A stretch of 45,604 nt of DNA from Clostridiales bacterium (GTDB taxonomy: Bacteria > Bacillota > Clostridia > Lachnospirales > Lachnospiraceae): contig JAAYPT010000038.1 of assembly GCA_012519695.1 (NCBI GenBank), forward strand, positions 1 through 45,604, given 5' to 3'. Position numbers and translations under genes: made by a program. Within the stretch, counting starts at the first letter, position 1. Each line of letters starts with the position of its first letter. Below, piece after piece: positions 26,433-35,612 of this stretch. The notes below the pieces were generated by a model, which worked only from the letters and a program-made list of their open reading frames with translations, had not been told where the DNA came from and made no database searches.

Positions 26433-27088
26433 TATTTATCGCTCCCTTCCTTTGCTGCCTTTGTTGGAAGTACCTCGCCTTTGTAGATCCAAACCTTAAC
26501 GCCAACTTTTCCGTAGGTTGTATCTGCTTCAGCGAATCCATAATCGATATCTGCTCTTAATGTCTGAAGTGGAATAGTTCCTTCAGAGTAGAATTCGGTA
26601 CGAGCCATATCAGCTCCACCTAAACGACCGGAACAAGATGTTTTGATACCCTGTGCTCCTGCCTTCATACATCTTCCCATACAAGACTTCATTGCTCTAC
26701 GGAAGGAAACACGGTTCTCTAACTGTAAAGCGATGTTTTCAGCTACTAACTGAGCATCTTTGTCTGGTCTCTTTACTTCTTTGATGTCTACAACTAATTT
26801 CTTATCTGTAAACTTCTGAAGTTCTGCTTTTACTTTTTCAATTTCAGCTCCGCCTTTTCCGATTACAACGCCTGGCTTTGCTGTGTAAAGAATTACTTTT
26901 ACGCGGTCAGATGCTCTTTCGATTTCAATCTTAGAAACGCCTGCTGCGTATAATTTCTTTTTCAGATATGTTCTAATATTGTAGTCTTCTACTAAGAAGT
27001 CTGCAAAATCTGCTTCCGCATACCACTTAGAGTCCCAATCTTTGATTACACCGACTCTTAAGCCATGAGGATTCACTTTCTGTCCCAT
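26432..27088 (-). CDS. rpsC: ribosomal protein uS3
   Basis: A 218-residue small-subunit head protein with a type II KH domain ([20 protein letters not shown]) and the C-terminal signature [19 protein letters not shown]. The start [13 protein letters not shown] at ATG 27088 has GGAGGG upstream; a longer frame to 27118 would overlap rplV and is rejected. Spacing to rplV is 10 bp. Confidence 0.97.
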   Translation of the reverse strand: MGQKVNPHGLRVGVIKDWDSKWYAEADFADFLVEDYNIRTYLKKKLYAAGVSKIEIERASDRVKVILYTAKPGVVIGKGGAEIEKVKAELQKFTDKKLVVDIKEVKRPDKDAQLVAENIALQLENRVSFRRAMKSCMGRCMKAGAQGIKTSCSGRLGGADMARTEFYSEGTIPLQTLRADIDYGFAEADTTYGKVGVKVWIYKGEVLPTKAAKEGSDK

Positions 27089-27098
27089 GATTGCCCTC

Positions 27099-27485
27099 CT
27101 ATCTTTCATCAAGCACAACTGTAATGTGGCTCATTCTCTTTTCGATTCTGTAAGCTCTACCCTGTGCTCTTGGTCTAACTCTCTTCATTGTAGGTCCTTT
27201 GTTTGCAAAGCACTCTGCTACATAAAGGTTTTCCGGATTCATTCCGTTGTTGTTTTCTGCATTTGCGATTGCAGATTTCAATAATTTTTCTATTACGCTT
27301 GATGCGTATCTTGGATTGTAAGCCAGGATAGCCAGTGCTGTCTGCACGTCTTTTCCACGGATTGCATCTAATACGAAGCAAGCTTTCTGAACTGACACTC
27401 TAGCATAAGATACTTTTGCTGAAGGTCTGGTGTCTTTCTGTGCGTTTCTTTCTCTCTTAATTTGACTTCTATGTCCTTTCGCCAT
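27099..27485 (-). CDS. rplV: ribosomal protein uL22
   Basis: A 128-residue protein lining the exit tunnel; its beta-hairpin loop is where macrolide resistance changes occur in other bacteria. [18 protein letters not shown] and [20 protein letters not shown] are diagnostic. It follows rpsS by 29 bp. Confidence 0.97.
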   Translation of the reverse strand: MAKGHRSQIKRERNAQKDTRPSAKVSYARVSVQKACFVLDAIRGKDVQTALAILAYNPRYASSVIEKLLKSAIANAENNNGMNPENLYVAECFANKGPTMKRVRPRAQGRAYRIEKRMSHITVVLDER

Positions 27486-27514
27486 GGATGAAACCTCCTT
27501 TCAAATTCTTTTGA

Positions 27515-27796
27515 TTAACGAACTTTTGATTTCTTTTCGTCTTTTCCATGTCCTCTGTAAGTTCTTGTTGCAACGAACTCACCAAGTTTATGTCCAACCA
27601 TATCTTCGGTTACATATACTGGTACATGTTTTCTTCCGTCGTGAACAGCGATTGTATGTCCAACGAACTGTGGGAAAATAGTAGAACGGCGAGACCATGT
27701 CTTAATAACAGATTTGTCTCCTGCTGCGTTCATAGCGTCTACTTTTTTCAATAAACTTGCATCAGCAAATGGTCCTTTTTTCAGTGAACGAGCCAT
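27515..27796 (-). CDS. rpsS: ribosomal protein uS19
   Basis: A 93-residue head protein binding with S13: [40 protein letters not shown] and [19 protein letters not shown]. It follows rplB by 62 bp. Confidence 0.98.
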   Translation of the reverse strand: MARSLKKGPFADASLLKKVDAMNAAGDKSVIKTWSRRSTIFPQFVGHTIAVHDGRKHVPVYVTEDMVGHKLGEFVATRTYRGHGKDEKKSKVR

Positions 27797-27858
27797 AATT
27801 TACCTCCTTGATTCTTGCCCCGTTTTCCGGGCACGAGTGTGCCCTTGGGTGCCTCCTA

Positions 27859-28704
27859 TTATTTCAGAGCTCTACCGTCTCTTCTTCTTACGATAAGCTT
27901 GTTAGATGATTTGTTCTTCTTTCTGGTCTTTAATCCAAGAGCAGGTTTACCCCAAGGAGTACATGGACCTGGACGTCCGATTCCTGCCTTACCTTCACCA
28001 CCACCGTGTGGATGGTCATTTGGGTTCATAACAGAACCACGAACTGTTGGGCGGATACCCATGTGACGTTTACGTCCTGCTTTACCAATCTTAACAAGGT
28101 TGTGATCTGTGTTTCCTACAACACCAACGGTTGCTCTACAGATAATTGGCACCATTCTCATTTCACCGGATGGTAATCTTAATGTTGCATATTTACCTTC
28201 CTTAGCCATTAACTGTGCGCTGTTTCCTGCGGAACGAACTAACTGTCCGCCTTTTCCAGGATATAATTCAATGTTGTGTACCTGAGTACCAACTGGAATA
28301 TTTTCTAATGGTAAGCAGTTTCCAACTCTTACTTCTGCTTCTGCACCACTCATAACAGTCATTCCGTCTGTTAATCCTTCTGGAGCAAGAATGTAAGCTT
28401 TTTCACCATCTGCATAGCAGATTAAAGCGATATTAGCTGTTCTGTTTGGATCGTATTCGATACCAACAACAGTTGCTGGGATACCATCTTTCTTATTTCT
28501 CTTGAAATCAATGATTCTGTATTTTCTTCTAGATCCGCCACCGCGATGTCTAACAGTAATTTTACCCTGATTGTTACGACCAGCATTTTTCTGTAAGGAA
28601 ACTACTAAAGACTTCTCTGGAGTAGTTTTTGTGATTTCAGAAAAATCAGAACCGGTCATATTTCTTCTGGAAGGTGTATATGGGTTATATGTCTTAATTC
28701 CCAT
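27859..28704 (-). CDS. rplB: ribosomal protein uL2
   Basis: A 281-residue protein needed for subunit joining and peptidyl transfer: [40 protein letters not shown], and the C-terminal [20 protein letters not shown] with the conserved His. It follows rplW by 66 bp. Confidence 0.98.
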   Translation of the reverse strand: MGIKTYNPYTPSRRNMTGSDFSEITKTTPEKSLVVSLQKNAGRNNQGKITVRHRGGGSRRKYRIIDFKRNKKDGIPATVVGIEYDPNRTANIALICYADGEKAYILAPEGLTDGMTVMSGAEAEVRVGNCLPLENIPVGTQVHNIELYPGKGGQLVRSAGNSAQLMAKEGKYATLRLPSGEMRMVPIICRATVGVVGNTDHNLVKIGKAGRKRHMGIRPTVRGSVMNPNDHPHGGGEGKAGIGRPGPCTPWGKPALGLKTRKKNKSSNKLIVRRRDGRALK

Positions 28705-28770
28705 GATGTTTCTCCTTTCGATTCTGGTTAAGTTTATTATCGCACTTTACTGTGCCTAAGTTCCAATCTC

Positions 28771-29070
28771 TTACAGTCCAGCAAAAATTTCAATATCCTT
28801 GCTATCTTCTGTTAACTGTACGATTGCTTTCTTGGTTTTAGCAGTTTTACCAACTACCATACCTCTTCTTTTCTTCTTGCCGTCGATGTTCATAGTGTTT
28901 ACACTTGCAACTTTTGTTCCTTCGAACATTTTTTCAACAGCTTCTTTAATCATAGTTTTGTTTGCGTCCGGATGTACCAAAAATGTGTATTTCTTTTCGC
29001 CCATAGCGTTCATACTCTTTTCTGTGATAACCGGTTTGAGGATTACGTCATAATATTGTACGTTTGCCAT
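28771..29070 (-). CDS. rplW: ribosomal protein uL23
   Basis: A 99-residue tunnel-exit protein, docking site for trigger factor and [43 protein letters not shown] and [23 protein letters not shown] 29070 overlaps the rplD stop by one base. Confidence 0.98.
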   Translation of the reverse strand: MANVQYYDVILKPVITEKSMNAMGEKKYTFLVHPDANKTMIKEAVEKMFEGTKVASVNTMNIDGKKKRRGMVVGKTAKTKKAIVQLTEDSKDIEIFAGL

Positions 29071-29690
29071 TATGCATACACCTCCTCGATTGTTGCTACG
29101 GCATCCTTGGTTACTACTACGGTGTCGTATTTCAAAATATCATATACGTTGATAGTATTTGTCAGCGCAGTCTTTACTGCTGGAATATTTCTTGCAGATA
29201 ATACTACGTTCTGATCATTTTCATTTAAAACTACAAGAGCTTTATTTACTTTCAGGTTGTTTAATACTTCCTGGAACTTCTTTGTTTTTACTTCATCTAA
29301 TTTTAATTCGTCAACAACGATGAACTTGCTGTCGTTTACTTTAGATGTTAATACAGATTTAAGAGCTGCTCTCTTTTCCTTCTTATTTAACTTGAAGGAG
29401 TAATCTCTTGGTACTGGAGCGAATACAACACCGCCGCCTGTCCATTGCGGAGCTCTGATAGATCCCTGTCTTGCATGACCTGTTCCTTTTTGTCTCCATG
29501 GTTTTCTTCCGCCACCGCGAACTTCAGAACGTGTTTTTGCTTTCTGTGTTCCCTGACGGTTATTTGCGAGCTGCTGAACAACTGCCATGTGTACTAAATG
29601 TTCATTGATTTCAACACCGAACACTGCATCGTTGAGCTCAAGGCTTCCAACTTCTTTGCCTTCCATATTATAAATAGCTACGTTAGCCAT
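29070..29690 (-). CDS. rplD: ribosomal protein uL4
   Basis: A 206-residue tunnel protein; in Gammaproteobacteria it also represses the S10 operon. [19 protein letters not shown] and [20 protein letters not shown] are diagnostic. It is 28 bp after rplC. Confidence 0.98.
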   Translation of the reverse strand: MANVAIYNMEGKEVGSLELNDAVFGVEINEHLVHMAVVQQLANNRQGTQKAKTRSEVRGGGRKPWRQKGTGHARQGSIRAPQWTGGGVVFAPVPRDYSFKLNKKEKRAALKSVLTSKVNDSKFIVVDELKLDEVKTKKFQEVLNNLKVNKALVVLNENDQNVVLSARNIPAVKTALTNTINVYDILKYDTVVVTKDAVATIEEVYA

Positions 29691-29718
29691 CGCTTAGTTC
29701 CTCCTTTCCTATCAAGCA

Positions 29719-30402
29719 CTATTTTGCTGCTTTTACTGTCTCTTTAACTGTTACTAAAGATTTCTTAGGTCCTGGTACGGCACCTTTTACTAAAAGCAGG
29801 TTGTTCTCAGCGTCTACTCTGACAACTTCAAGATTCTGAACTGTAACCTTTACAGAACCCATGTGACCTGGCATTCCTTTTCCCTTGAATACTTTACTTG
29901 GGCTGGAACATGCACCATTGGAACCCTGATGACGGTGGAATTTAGAACCGTGAGCCATAGGTCCTCTGTGCTGACCAAATCTCTTAATAGCACCCTGGAA
30001 TCCTTTACCTTTGGAAATTGCAGTTGCGTCAATCTTGTCGCCTTCTGCAAAGATGTCTGCTTTGATTTCGTCTGCTAAGTTGTAATCAGCAGCGTTTTCA
30101 AATTTGAACTCTCTTACAAATCTCTTGCTGGATACTCCGGCTTTTTCAAAATGTCCTTTTTCAGCCTTTGTAACACCATGTCTGTTTCTGATCTCTTTTT
30201 TGCCATTGGCATCTTTGTTAACAACTTTGTCTTTCTTGTCAGCAAAACCAACCTGTACTGCACTGTATCCATCATTTTCCACAGTTTTAATCTGTGTTAC
30301 AACACATGGTCCAGCCTGTAATACAGTTACCGGTACTAATACACCGTCTGCATTGAAGATCTGAGTCATTCCGACTTTTGTCGCTAAAATTGCTTTCTTC
30401 AT
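29719..30402 (-). CDS. rplC: ribosomal protein uL3
   Basis: A 227-residue assembly-initiator protein: [40 protein letters not shown] and the loop [20 protein letters not shown]. The start is ATG 30402 with AGGAGG 8 bp upstream; the frame continues upstream but without a better site. A 148-bp spacer with a direct repeat separates it from rpsJ. Confidence 0.97.
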   Translation of the reverse strand: MKKAILATKVGMTQIFNADGVLVPVTVLQAGPCVVTQIKTVENDGYSAVQVGFADKKDKVVNKDANGKKEIRNRHGVTKAEKGHFEKAGVSSKRFVREFKFENAADYNLADEIKADIFAEGDKIDATAISKGKGFQGAIKRFGQHRGPMAHGSKFHRHQGSNGACSSPSKVFKGKGMPGHMGSVKVTVQNLEVVRVDAENNLLLVKGAVPGPKKSLVTVKETVKAAK

Positions 30403-30426
30403 TTCTTTACCTCCTGTTTTCTCTAC

Positions 30427-30473
30427 AGCGGAACGCTTCATGCCCAACTTGTGGGGTAGCGGAACCGTTCATC
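30427..30473. repeat. direct repeat in the rpsJ-rplC spacer
   Basis: AGCGGAAC-nn-TTCATnC occurs at 30427-30442 and 30458-30473, 31 bp apart. The spacer is otherwise without a gene. Confidence 0.55.
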
Positions 30474-30550
30474 CTAGAACAGTCTTATATAAGTGGCTGC
30501 GAGGTACGCAAAACTTCTATATGAAACCCTTCAGGATTGTTACCTAATTC

Positions 30551-30868
30551 TTATTTGTTTTTCATTTTGATATCAATGTACACACCAGCTGGCATTTCTA
30601 ATCTTGATAATGCATCAACTGTTTTCTGGGTTGGTGTCATGATATCGATAAGTCTCTTATGAGTTCTCTGCTCGAACTGTTCTCTAGAATCTTTGTACTT
30701 GTGAACTGCTCTTAAGATAGTAACTACTTCCTTCTTAGTTGGAAGTGGTACTGGTCCGCTCACCTGTGATCCGTTTTTCTTTACAGTTTCGATGATTTTC
30801 TTAGCAGATGCGTCCACTAACTGATGGTCATAAGCCTTCAGTGTGATTCTCATTACTTGACTTGCCAT
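30551..30868 (-). CDS. rpsJ: ribosomal protein uS10
   Basis: A 105-residue small-subunit head protein that also works with NusB in antitermination. [20 protein letters not shown] and [17 protein letters not shown] are diagnostic. The start ATG 30868 has AAAGGAGG about 11 bp upstream. It is the first gene of the supercluster, about 225 nt after a predicted promoter. Confidence 0.97.
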   Translation of the reverse strand: MASQVMRITLKAYDHQLVDASAKKIIETVKKNGSQVSGPVPLPTKKEVVTILRAVHKYKDSREQFEQRTHKRLIDIMTPTQKTVDALSRLEMPAGVYIDIKMKNK

Positions 30869-30905
30869 AAAAAAAGTCGCCTCCTTTTCGCACTTTACTT
30901 CAGTA

Positions 30906-31006
30906 CGACAAGCGGTGACTGTACACTTCTCCGTGTGTGTCATAAGCTTTACACACGTTGTTTCTACTTTTTGTAGACATCTTGATTGTGATACAGTGAC
31001 TTGTCG
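30906..31006 (-). promoter_or_regulatory. structured leader of the rpsJ transcript
   Basis: CGACAAG (30906-30912) can pair with CTTGTCG (31000-31006), enclosing hairpins CGTGTGT/ACACACG (30932-30938 with 30951-30957) and TCTAC/GTAGA (30963-30967 with 30973-30977). This is a possible three-way junction in the 5' leader. An autoregulatory site for a ribosomal protein is plausible but not shown. Confidence 0.45.
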
Positions 31007-31098
31007 CCAGTTTCCTAACTTGACATTCGCTCCACGGAAAACCTGCCATATCGGCAGCAACCTCACGCTTCAACGCTATCAATGCCACAGCAAGTAAT

Positions 31099-31127
31099 AG
31101 TATATAGGAAAAATGCTCGCAATGCAA
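31099..31127 (-). promoter_or_regulatory. predicted promoter of the S10-spc-alpha cluster
   Basis: On the minus strand: TTGCAT (31127-31122), a 17-bp spacer and TATACT (31104-31099). The expected start near 31092 gives a leader of about 225 nt before rpsJ. Confidence 0.7.
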
Positions 31128-31167
31128 GCACTTTTCAATAATTTTTGTATTTTTTTTCGTACAAGCT

Positions 31168-31194
31168 ACAAGTCCAGCTAAAATCTGGACTTGT
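31168..31194. repeat. perfect 10-bp hairpin upstream of the rpsJ promoter
   Basis: ACAAGTCCAG (31168-31177) and CTGGACTTGT (31185-31194) with a seven-base loop. It may end transcripts coming from 31549 on the minus strand, but no clear T tract follows. Confidence 0.55.
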
Positions 31195-31198
31195 AATC

Positions 31199-31548
31199 GT
31201 GAAAAATTTATTTTTCTAAGATTACAAGGCTAGATTTTATTTGGGCGACAGCCCACGAACGAGAAATGCGCAGCATTTCGAGTCTCGTGCTGGACGTATC
31301 CTCCCAAAAGCTTGCTTTCTGAAAGTTATACACTTGGTTTTGTATTGGGCGACAGCCCGCGAACGAGAAATGCGCAGCGTTTCGAGTCTCGCTCTCGGCG
31401 TTTTCCTTGTGAAAAATTTATTTTTCTAAGATTGCATGGCTAGATTTTATTTGGGCGACAGCCCGCGAACGAAGAATCTCTGATTCTGAGTCTTGCCCTC
31501 GACTTTCTCCTCGTAAAAATTTATTTTTTAAAGTTACCGGGCTAGTTT
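31199..31548. repeat. tandem ~105-bp structured repeats (about three and a half units)
   Basis: Units begin near 31199, 31304, 31409 and 31512. Each of the first three has GGGCGACAGCCC (31243, 31347, 31453) followed by CGAACGA and a palindromic arm ending in GAGTCT. The first and third start with an A+T block GTGAAAAATTTATTTTTC. The last, partial unit abuts the stop codon of the gene at 31549. This fills the gap between that gene and the rpsJ promoter; no gene is seen here. Confidence 0.8.
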
Positions 31549-32232
31549 TTACCGTATTCCAAAACACTCATTCATAATTGCTACTACCTTATCGGCTCGT
31601 TCCCAACATCCATCTGGATTGCCCGCTGTTTTCGGATATAGTTTTCCGTTTTCATCTACCACTAATCCCATAGCAGCATGCCCGATATAGAGATAATGTT
31701 TTCCATCTCCCATTGTATATCGATAAGAAGCAACATACCTACGCTGCATTTCTGTTATTCGTTCCATGCACACCTTACAAGTACTTTCTATCTCTTTTTC
31801 AGAAGTACCGGTGATTATTTCCATAAGGATTCCAGGACTATTGTTCTTGGAGTCATACACCGTGTCATATAAAACAATTTCTACATTTGGATAGGAAAAA
31901 CGCTTTCCTCCCAGCACGATTCCCTCTCTCGGGTCCATAAAGGGAAACCTTTCCCCTCGTCCAGTGTCATACACACCACACTTCCAACCATATTCCGCCG
32001 CAGAAATCACCAGTTTATGTTCCTTTCCACTAACGCTACAAGCCGCAATCATCATACTAAAAAATCCTGCTGCAATTGTCATTCCGCCTGCCACAGCATA
32101 CTTGGTATATACAACTACTCCTGCAATGGCAATGATAAACCCTAAACATACCGCTAAAATTCCGTGACTTTCTCTGGGTTTTTCTCCTTCATACCAGTTT
32201 TTCCATAATCCTTCTATCTGTTGTGAAAACAT
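31549..32232 (-). CDS. membrane protein of unknown function
   Basis: A protein of about 227 residues. Two adjacent hydrophobic helices (about 22-42 and 46-65) follow a short cytosolic start MFSQQIEGLWKNWYEGEKP. The C-terminal 150 residues are soluble, with VLYDTVYDSKNNSPGILMEI and VCMERITEMQRRYVASY; I recognise no domain. The ATG at 32232 has AAGGGAG 11 bp upstream and is preferred to the longer frame reaching 32334, whose extra N-terminus is basic and lacks a good site. It is 110 bp after a flavodoxin-like gene on the same strand; structured repeats follow the stop. Confidence 0.65.
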   Translation of the reverse strand: MFSQQIEGLWKNWYEGEKPRESHGILAVCLGFIIAIAGVVVYTKYAVAGGMTIAAGFFSMMIAACSVSGKEHKLVISAAEYGWKCGVYDTGRGERFPFMDPREGIVLGGKRFSYPNVEIVLYDTVYDSKNNSPGILMEIITGTSEKEIESTCKVCMERITEMQRRYVASYRYTMGDGKHYLYIGHAAMGLVVDENGKLYPKTAGNPDGCWERADKVVAIMNECFGIR

Positions 32233-32342
32233 CCCTTTTTCTACTCCCTTTTGCTTTCTTATTTTTCTCTTTCTTCCATATATAAGTATTCTATATATAA
32301 TAGAAGTAACAAAATATCTATAGATAAGTAACAAATTAAATT

Positions 32343-32906
32343 TTAGATAAAGTTTGTCTTTATTTTTTCTTCCTGTTCCGGGAGCTCTACTCCGGCTTTT
32401 TTACCAGCTTCTATACACTTTAACAACCATGCCATATTTTTCCCTAATACACGCATAATCTGAAGTCCTTCTTTATCTTGACGCACTTCCTCCGGTGTAT
32501 TTCCGTGTACCATTGTCCAATAATTAGAAGCTACTACCGGCATTTCATGGTATGTAAAGTATTTTAACAATACATCTAATGTGGCTGTTGTTCCTGCTCG
32601 TCTTGCGGAAGCTACTGCTGCTGCCGGTTTATGCAGCATATCTTTTCCTGCTGCTGAACAAAACTTATCCATAAACTCAATAATCTGTCCGGATGGGGAT
32701 GCCCAATATACCGGAGAGCCTACCACCAGAGCGTCTGCCTCTTTTAATTTCTCTGCTGCTGCTTTTACATTTTCCATTTCAGGATTTCCTGCCTGAAAAA
32801 TCTCTGTTTCGATTCCTTCTGCCTGAAGTGCCAAAGCCACCTCTGACAATGCGGTATAAGTACATCCTTCTTTTCTCGGACTTCCATTTAATAATAAAAC
32901 TTTCAT
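32343..32906 (-). CDS. flavodoxin-fold NAD(P)H-dependent FMN oxidoreductase
   Basis: A 187-residue member of the iron-sulfur-flavoprotein/NADPH-dependent FMN reductase group. MKVLLLNGSPRKEGCTYTAL gives the phosphate-binding loop for FMN, and ALVVGSPVYWASPSGQIIEF the second FMN loop. EEVRQDKEGLQIMRVLGKNM is a common C-terminal feature. Such proteins reduce flavins, quinones or nitro compounds; the substrate cannot be told. The cysteine cluster of iron-sulfur flavoproteins is absent. It stands between a DUF3592-like gene and the membrane protein. Confidence 0.88.
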   Translation of the reverse strand: MKVLLLNGSPRKEGCTYTALSEVALALQAEGIETEIFQAGNPEMENVKAAAEKLKEADALVVGSPVYWASPSGQIIEFMDKFCSAAGKDMLHKPAAAVASARRAGTTATLDVLLKYFTYHEMPVVASNYWTMVHGNTPEEVRQDKEGLQIMRVLGKNMAWLLKCIEAGKKAGVELPEQEEKIKTNFI

Positions 32907-33019
32907 CTTTTCACCTATTCCTTTCTACATTTCATATAATATTTCTTTTTTATCTCTTTTTACCTTTTCCTAATTATATATGTTCTTATACGTTTATATA
33001 TCTTACATATCTACATATC

Positions 33020-33733
33020 TTATGTGTAGTCTACAATCTTCTTTCCGGATACCTCTTGCGTATCCACATAATATTTACTATAATCCTTTGGATTCACATA
33101 TACTTTTATAGAACTTCCTATTGGAAAAAGTTCTGCCGGATTCATCCACAGATTCTCGCTTTTAAAACGATACAGAATGTTCTGATAGGAATCCTGATAG
33201 AAACAATAAATAAGATATGGATTTTGCCCATTTATGCTATAATTGGTATTTAACACAATATTCTCCACAGTTGCATATATTACCTGTCCATTTTCTAAGA
33301 CTTTCTTTTTCTGGGCACTGTTCACTTTCATTTTAATAAGCGGAATTCCGCCTACCAAAGTAAATAAGATTCCCATACCGCCCAGTATACTACCTACGAT
33401 TATTCCCGTAGAGCTGGTCATAATATGCCCAGGATTGTCCACATCGCAATACAGTTTGATTTTCTTTCCCTCATACATACCACTACTATATGAATTAAGC
33501 GGCACTTCTTTGTAATCTACTCCATCATATGTATAGTTCACATACACATGATAGCTTACCTCGCGATCAGAAGTATAATATCTCTCTACACCGGCAACTT
33601 CGCCTGTCACTTCTTCTGCATGAGACATAAATGTGCTATATTTCCAAGTTGTGAAAATTCCTCCTGCTAAGAGTCCAATTCCTATCACTAAAAAAATACT
33701 AAATATAATGTATACTACCTTTTGCTTTTTCAT
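33020..33733 (-). CDS. DUF3592-like membrane protein
   Basis: A 237-residue protein with two membrane helices (about 5-28 and 110-134) and two similar extracytoplasmic or cytosolic strand-rich segments: VTGEVAGVERYYTSD...VNYTYDGVDYKEVPLN and VIYATVENIVLNTNYSINGQ. The first segment, ending in KKIKLYCDVDNPGHIMTS, fits the DUF3592 pattern of small membrane proteins of unknown role. ATG 33733 has GGGAAGAAAG upstream. It lies just downstream of lgt on the same strand. Confidence 0.7.
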   Translation of the reverse strand: MKKQKVVYIIFSIFLVIGIGLLAGGIFTTWKYSTFMSHAEEVTGEVAGVERYYTSDREVSYHVYVNYTYDGVDYKEVPLNSYSSGMYEGKKIKLYCDVDNPGHIMTSSTGIIVGSILGGMGILFTLVGGIPLIKMKVNSAQKKKVLENGQVIYATVENIVLNTNYSINGQNPYLIYCFYQDSYQNILYRFKSENLWMNPAELFPIGSSIKVYVNPKDYSKYYVDTQEVSGKKIVDYT

Positions 33734-33765
33734 CTTTCTTCCCTCATCTTTTGTTTTACCTATTA

Positions 33766-34518
33766 TTAATCGTTCTCTCTTTTTCTTCCTGCTACTACAT
33801 ACATCACAATTCCAATTGCTAATATAAATACAGAAATCAACTGAGAAGTAGAAAACGGTCCATACTCTCCTCTGTAATCATTACGGAATATTTCTATTAC
33901 AAATCTTCCAATGCTATAAAGGATACAATACCCTGCTGCAACTCTTCCCTTTGCAGGCTCTTTCTTTGCATACGCCATCAAAAGAAATGCCATGGCAAAA
34001 TCTCCAATACCGGAATATATCTGTGTAGGAACCAGCTTTACTCCATTTGGTGCAAAATCAGATTGCCAATAGGTAATTCCCAATGGAGAGGTTGTCTCTC
34101 TTCCATAACAACATCCTGCAAAAAAGCATCCGATTCTTCCACAGCCTTGCGCAAAAGCTACTGCCGGAAGTACCAAATCCAAATACGCCACAAAGTCCAC
34201 CTTTTTTATCTTACAATATAAAAAGCTGGCAAGAACTCCTCCGATAATTCCTCCGTATACTACCCAGCCATTTTGGAAGTTCAATATAATAGAAGGATCT
34301 GCTATCACATCTTTTATATTTACGGTATAGTAAAGAATCTTACTTCCCAGTGCCCCGCCAATCACTGCGCACCAAAAAATCCCATATAGCACATCTGTAT
34401 TCATATTTCGCTTTTTTGCTCTCTTCTCACATATAAAAAGTGCACTTACATATCCAATTGCAATCATAATTCCATACATATGCAAGGTAAGCGGTCCAAT
34501 TTGTATATCATTAATCAT
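33766..34518 (-). CDS. lgt: prolipoprotein diacylglyceryl transferase
   Basis: A 250-residue, about seven-helix membrane enzyme that moves diacylglycerol from phosphatidylglycerol to the lipobox Cys of prelipoproteins. The signature GCGRIGCFFAGCCYG lies at 125-139, with GGIIGGVLASFL before it and a conserved GRFVIEIFRNDYRGEYG near the end. It would process lipoproteins such as the solute-binding protein at 42.8 kb. It is divergent from the methyltransferase gene. Confidence 0.96.
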   Translation of the reverse strand: MINDIQIGPLTLHMYGIMIAIGYVSALFICEKRAKKRNMNTDVLYGIFWCAVIGGALGSKILYYTVNIKDVIADPSIILNFQNGWVVYGGIIGGVLASFLYCKIKKVDFVAYLDLVLPAVAFAQGCGRIGCFFAGCCYGRETTSPLGITYWQSDFAPNGVKLVPTQIYSGIGDFAMAFLLMAYAKKEPAKGRVAAGYCILYSIGRFVIEIFRNDYRGEYGPFSTSQLISVFILAIGIVMYVVAGRKREND

Positions 34519-34598
34519 AATCTGCCCATCCTTTTCGTTATAATATTTTTATTATACGAGAATCTTTTTTCTATTGCAACCTCTTTCCCCAATAACTG

Positions 34599-34627
34599 TT
34601 GACTGTACTTTTTTCCGGCTATATAAT
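34599..34627 (+). promoter_or_regulatory. predicted promoter of the methyltransferase gene
   Basis: TTGACT (34599-34604), 17 bp, TATAAT (34622-34627): the closest match to a consensus house-keeping promoter in the window, 45 bp before the start codon. Confidence 0.8.
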
Positions 34628-34672
34628 GGTACAAGTAATATTTATATGATTTGTAAAAGAAAGGAATTATTT

Positions 34673-35533
34673 ATGTGGATTGCAGATAACTGGAAAGAAT
34701 ACGAAGTCATGGACTGCTCCTGCGGCGAAAAATTGGAACGCTGGGGGGATTATATATTAGTGCGCCCCGACCCACAGGTCATCTGGGATACTCCTAAAAA
34801 GTTGAAAGGCTGGCACAGCCCTAACGGTCATTATCATCGCAGCAAAAAAGGCGGTGGTGAATGGGAATTTTTTGATTTGCCAGAACAATGGGATTTACAT
34901 TATAATTCCTTAACTTTTCATTTAAAACCTTTCAGTTTTAAGCATACCGGACTTTTTCCGGAACAAGCGGTAAACTGGGATTGGTTTGGAAATAAAATCA
35001 GAAATGCCAATCGACCAATTAAGGTTCTTAATCTCTTTGCCTATACCGGTGGTGCTACTTTAGCTGCTGCCGCAGCCGGCGCAAGCGTTACCCATGTAGA
35101 TGCTTCTAAGGGCATGGTTACCTGGGCAAAAGAAAATGCTGTGGCTTCCGGCTTAGGGGATGCACCTATTCGCTGGCTAGTAGATGACTGTGTAAAATTC
35201 GTAGAACGTGAAATTCGCAGAGGCAATCACTACGATGCCATTATCATGGACCCTCCTTCTTACGGAAGAGGCCCGAAAGGAGAAATTTGGAAAATCGAAG
35301 AAGCGATTCACCCTCTGGTAAAACTATGTGTACAGCTTTTATCAGACAAACCTTTATTTTTCCTCATCAACTCCTATACTACCGGTTTACAGCCTGCTGT
35401 ATTAGCCTATATGTTGGGGACAGAATTAAAACAATTTAACGGAACTGTAGATGCGCAGGAAATCGGTCTTCCTGTTTCTTCTAACGGCTTGGTTCTTCCT
35501 TGTGGTGCCAGTGGTCGTTGGGAAGCCAGATAA
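34673..35533 (+). CDS. class I SAM-dependent methyltransferase (RlmI-like catalytic domain)
   Basis: 286 residues. The SAM fold starts with NLFAYTGGATLAAAAAGASV (motif I) and THVDASKGMVTWAKENA. The catalytic IIMDPPSYGRGPKGEIWKIE resembles motif IV of RlmI/RlmK-type rRNA cytosine or guanine methyltransferases. The N-terminal part lacks an obvious PUA domain and begins MWIADNWKEYEVMDCSCGEK. ATG 34673 with AAAGGA about 8 bp upstream is chosen over a longer frame to 34574, which would include the promoter. It stands alone, and a terminator follows. The RNA substrate is inferred. Confidence 0.88.
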   Translation: MWIADNWKEYEVMDCSCGEKLERWGDYILVRPDPQVIWDTPKKLKGWHSPNGHYHRSKKGGGEWEFFDLPEQWDLHYNSLTFHLKPFSFKHTGLFPEQAVNWDWFGNKIRNANRPIKVLNLFAYTGGATLAAAAAGASVTHVDASKGMVTWAKENAVASGLGDAPIRWLVDDCVKFVEREIRRGNHYDAIIMDPPSYGRGPKGEIWKIEEAIHPLVKLCVQLLSDKPLFFLINSYTTGLQPAVLAYMLGTELKQFNGTVDAQEIGLPVSSNGLVLPCGASGRWEAR

Positions 35534-35540
35534 CTATTTT

Positions 35541-35592
35541 AAAAACCCTATGAACTTTCTCATTTTAAGATAGCTCATAGGGTTTTCTTTTC
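35541..35592. terminator. bidirectional terminator
   Basis: AAAACCCTATGA (35542-35553) pairs with TCATAGGGTTTT (35575-35586); T-rich on both outer sides. It separates the plus-strand methyltransferase gene from the minus-strand L,D-transpeptidase gene. Confidence 0.85.
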
Positions 35593-35612
35593 CCTTTTAT
35601 GGTGTTTCCCTC

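Noticed and set aside
30900-31127. Minus-strand frame of 75 codons upstream of rpsJ
   Set aside because: It covers the predicted promoter and leader; no Shine-Dalgarno and no resemblance to a protein family.
31199-31548. Tandem repeats considered as a CRISPR array
   Set aside because: Units are about 105 bp with palindromic, similar content throughout; there are no unique spacers and no cas genes.
32693-33253. Plus-strand 186-codon frame across the flavodoxin-like and DUF3592-like genes
   Set aside because: Overlaps two well-supported minus-strand genes and has a hydrophobic shadow composition.
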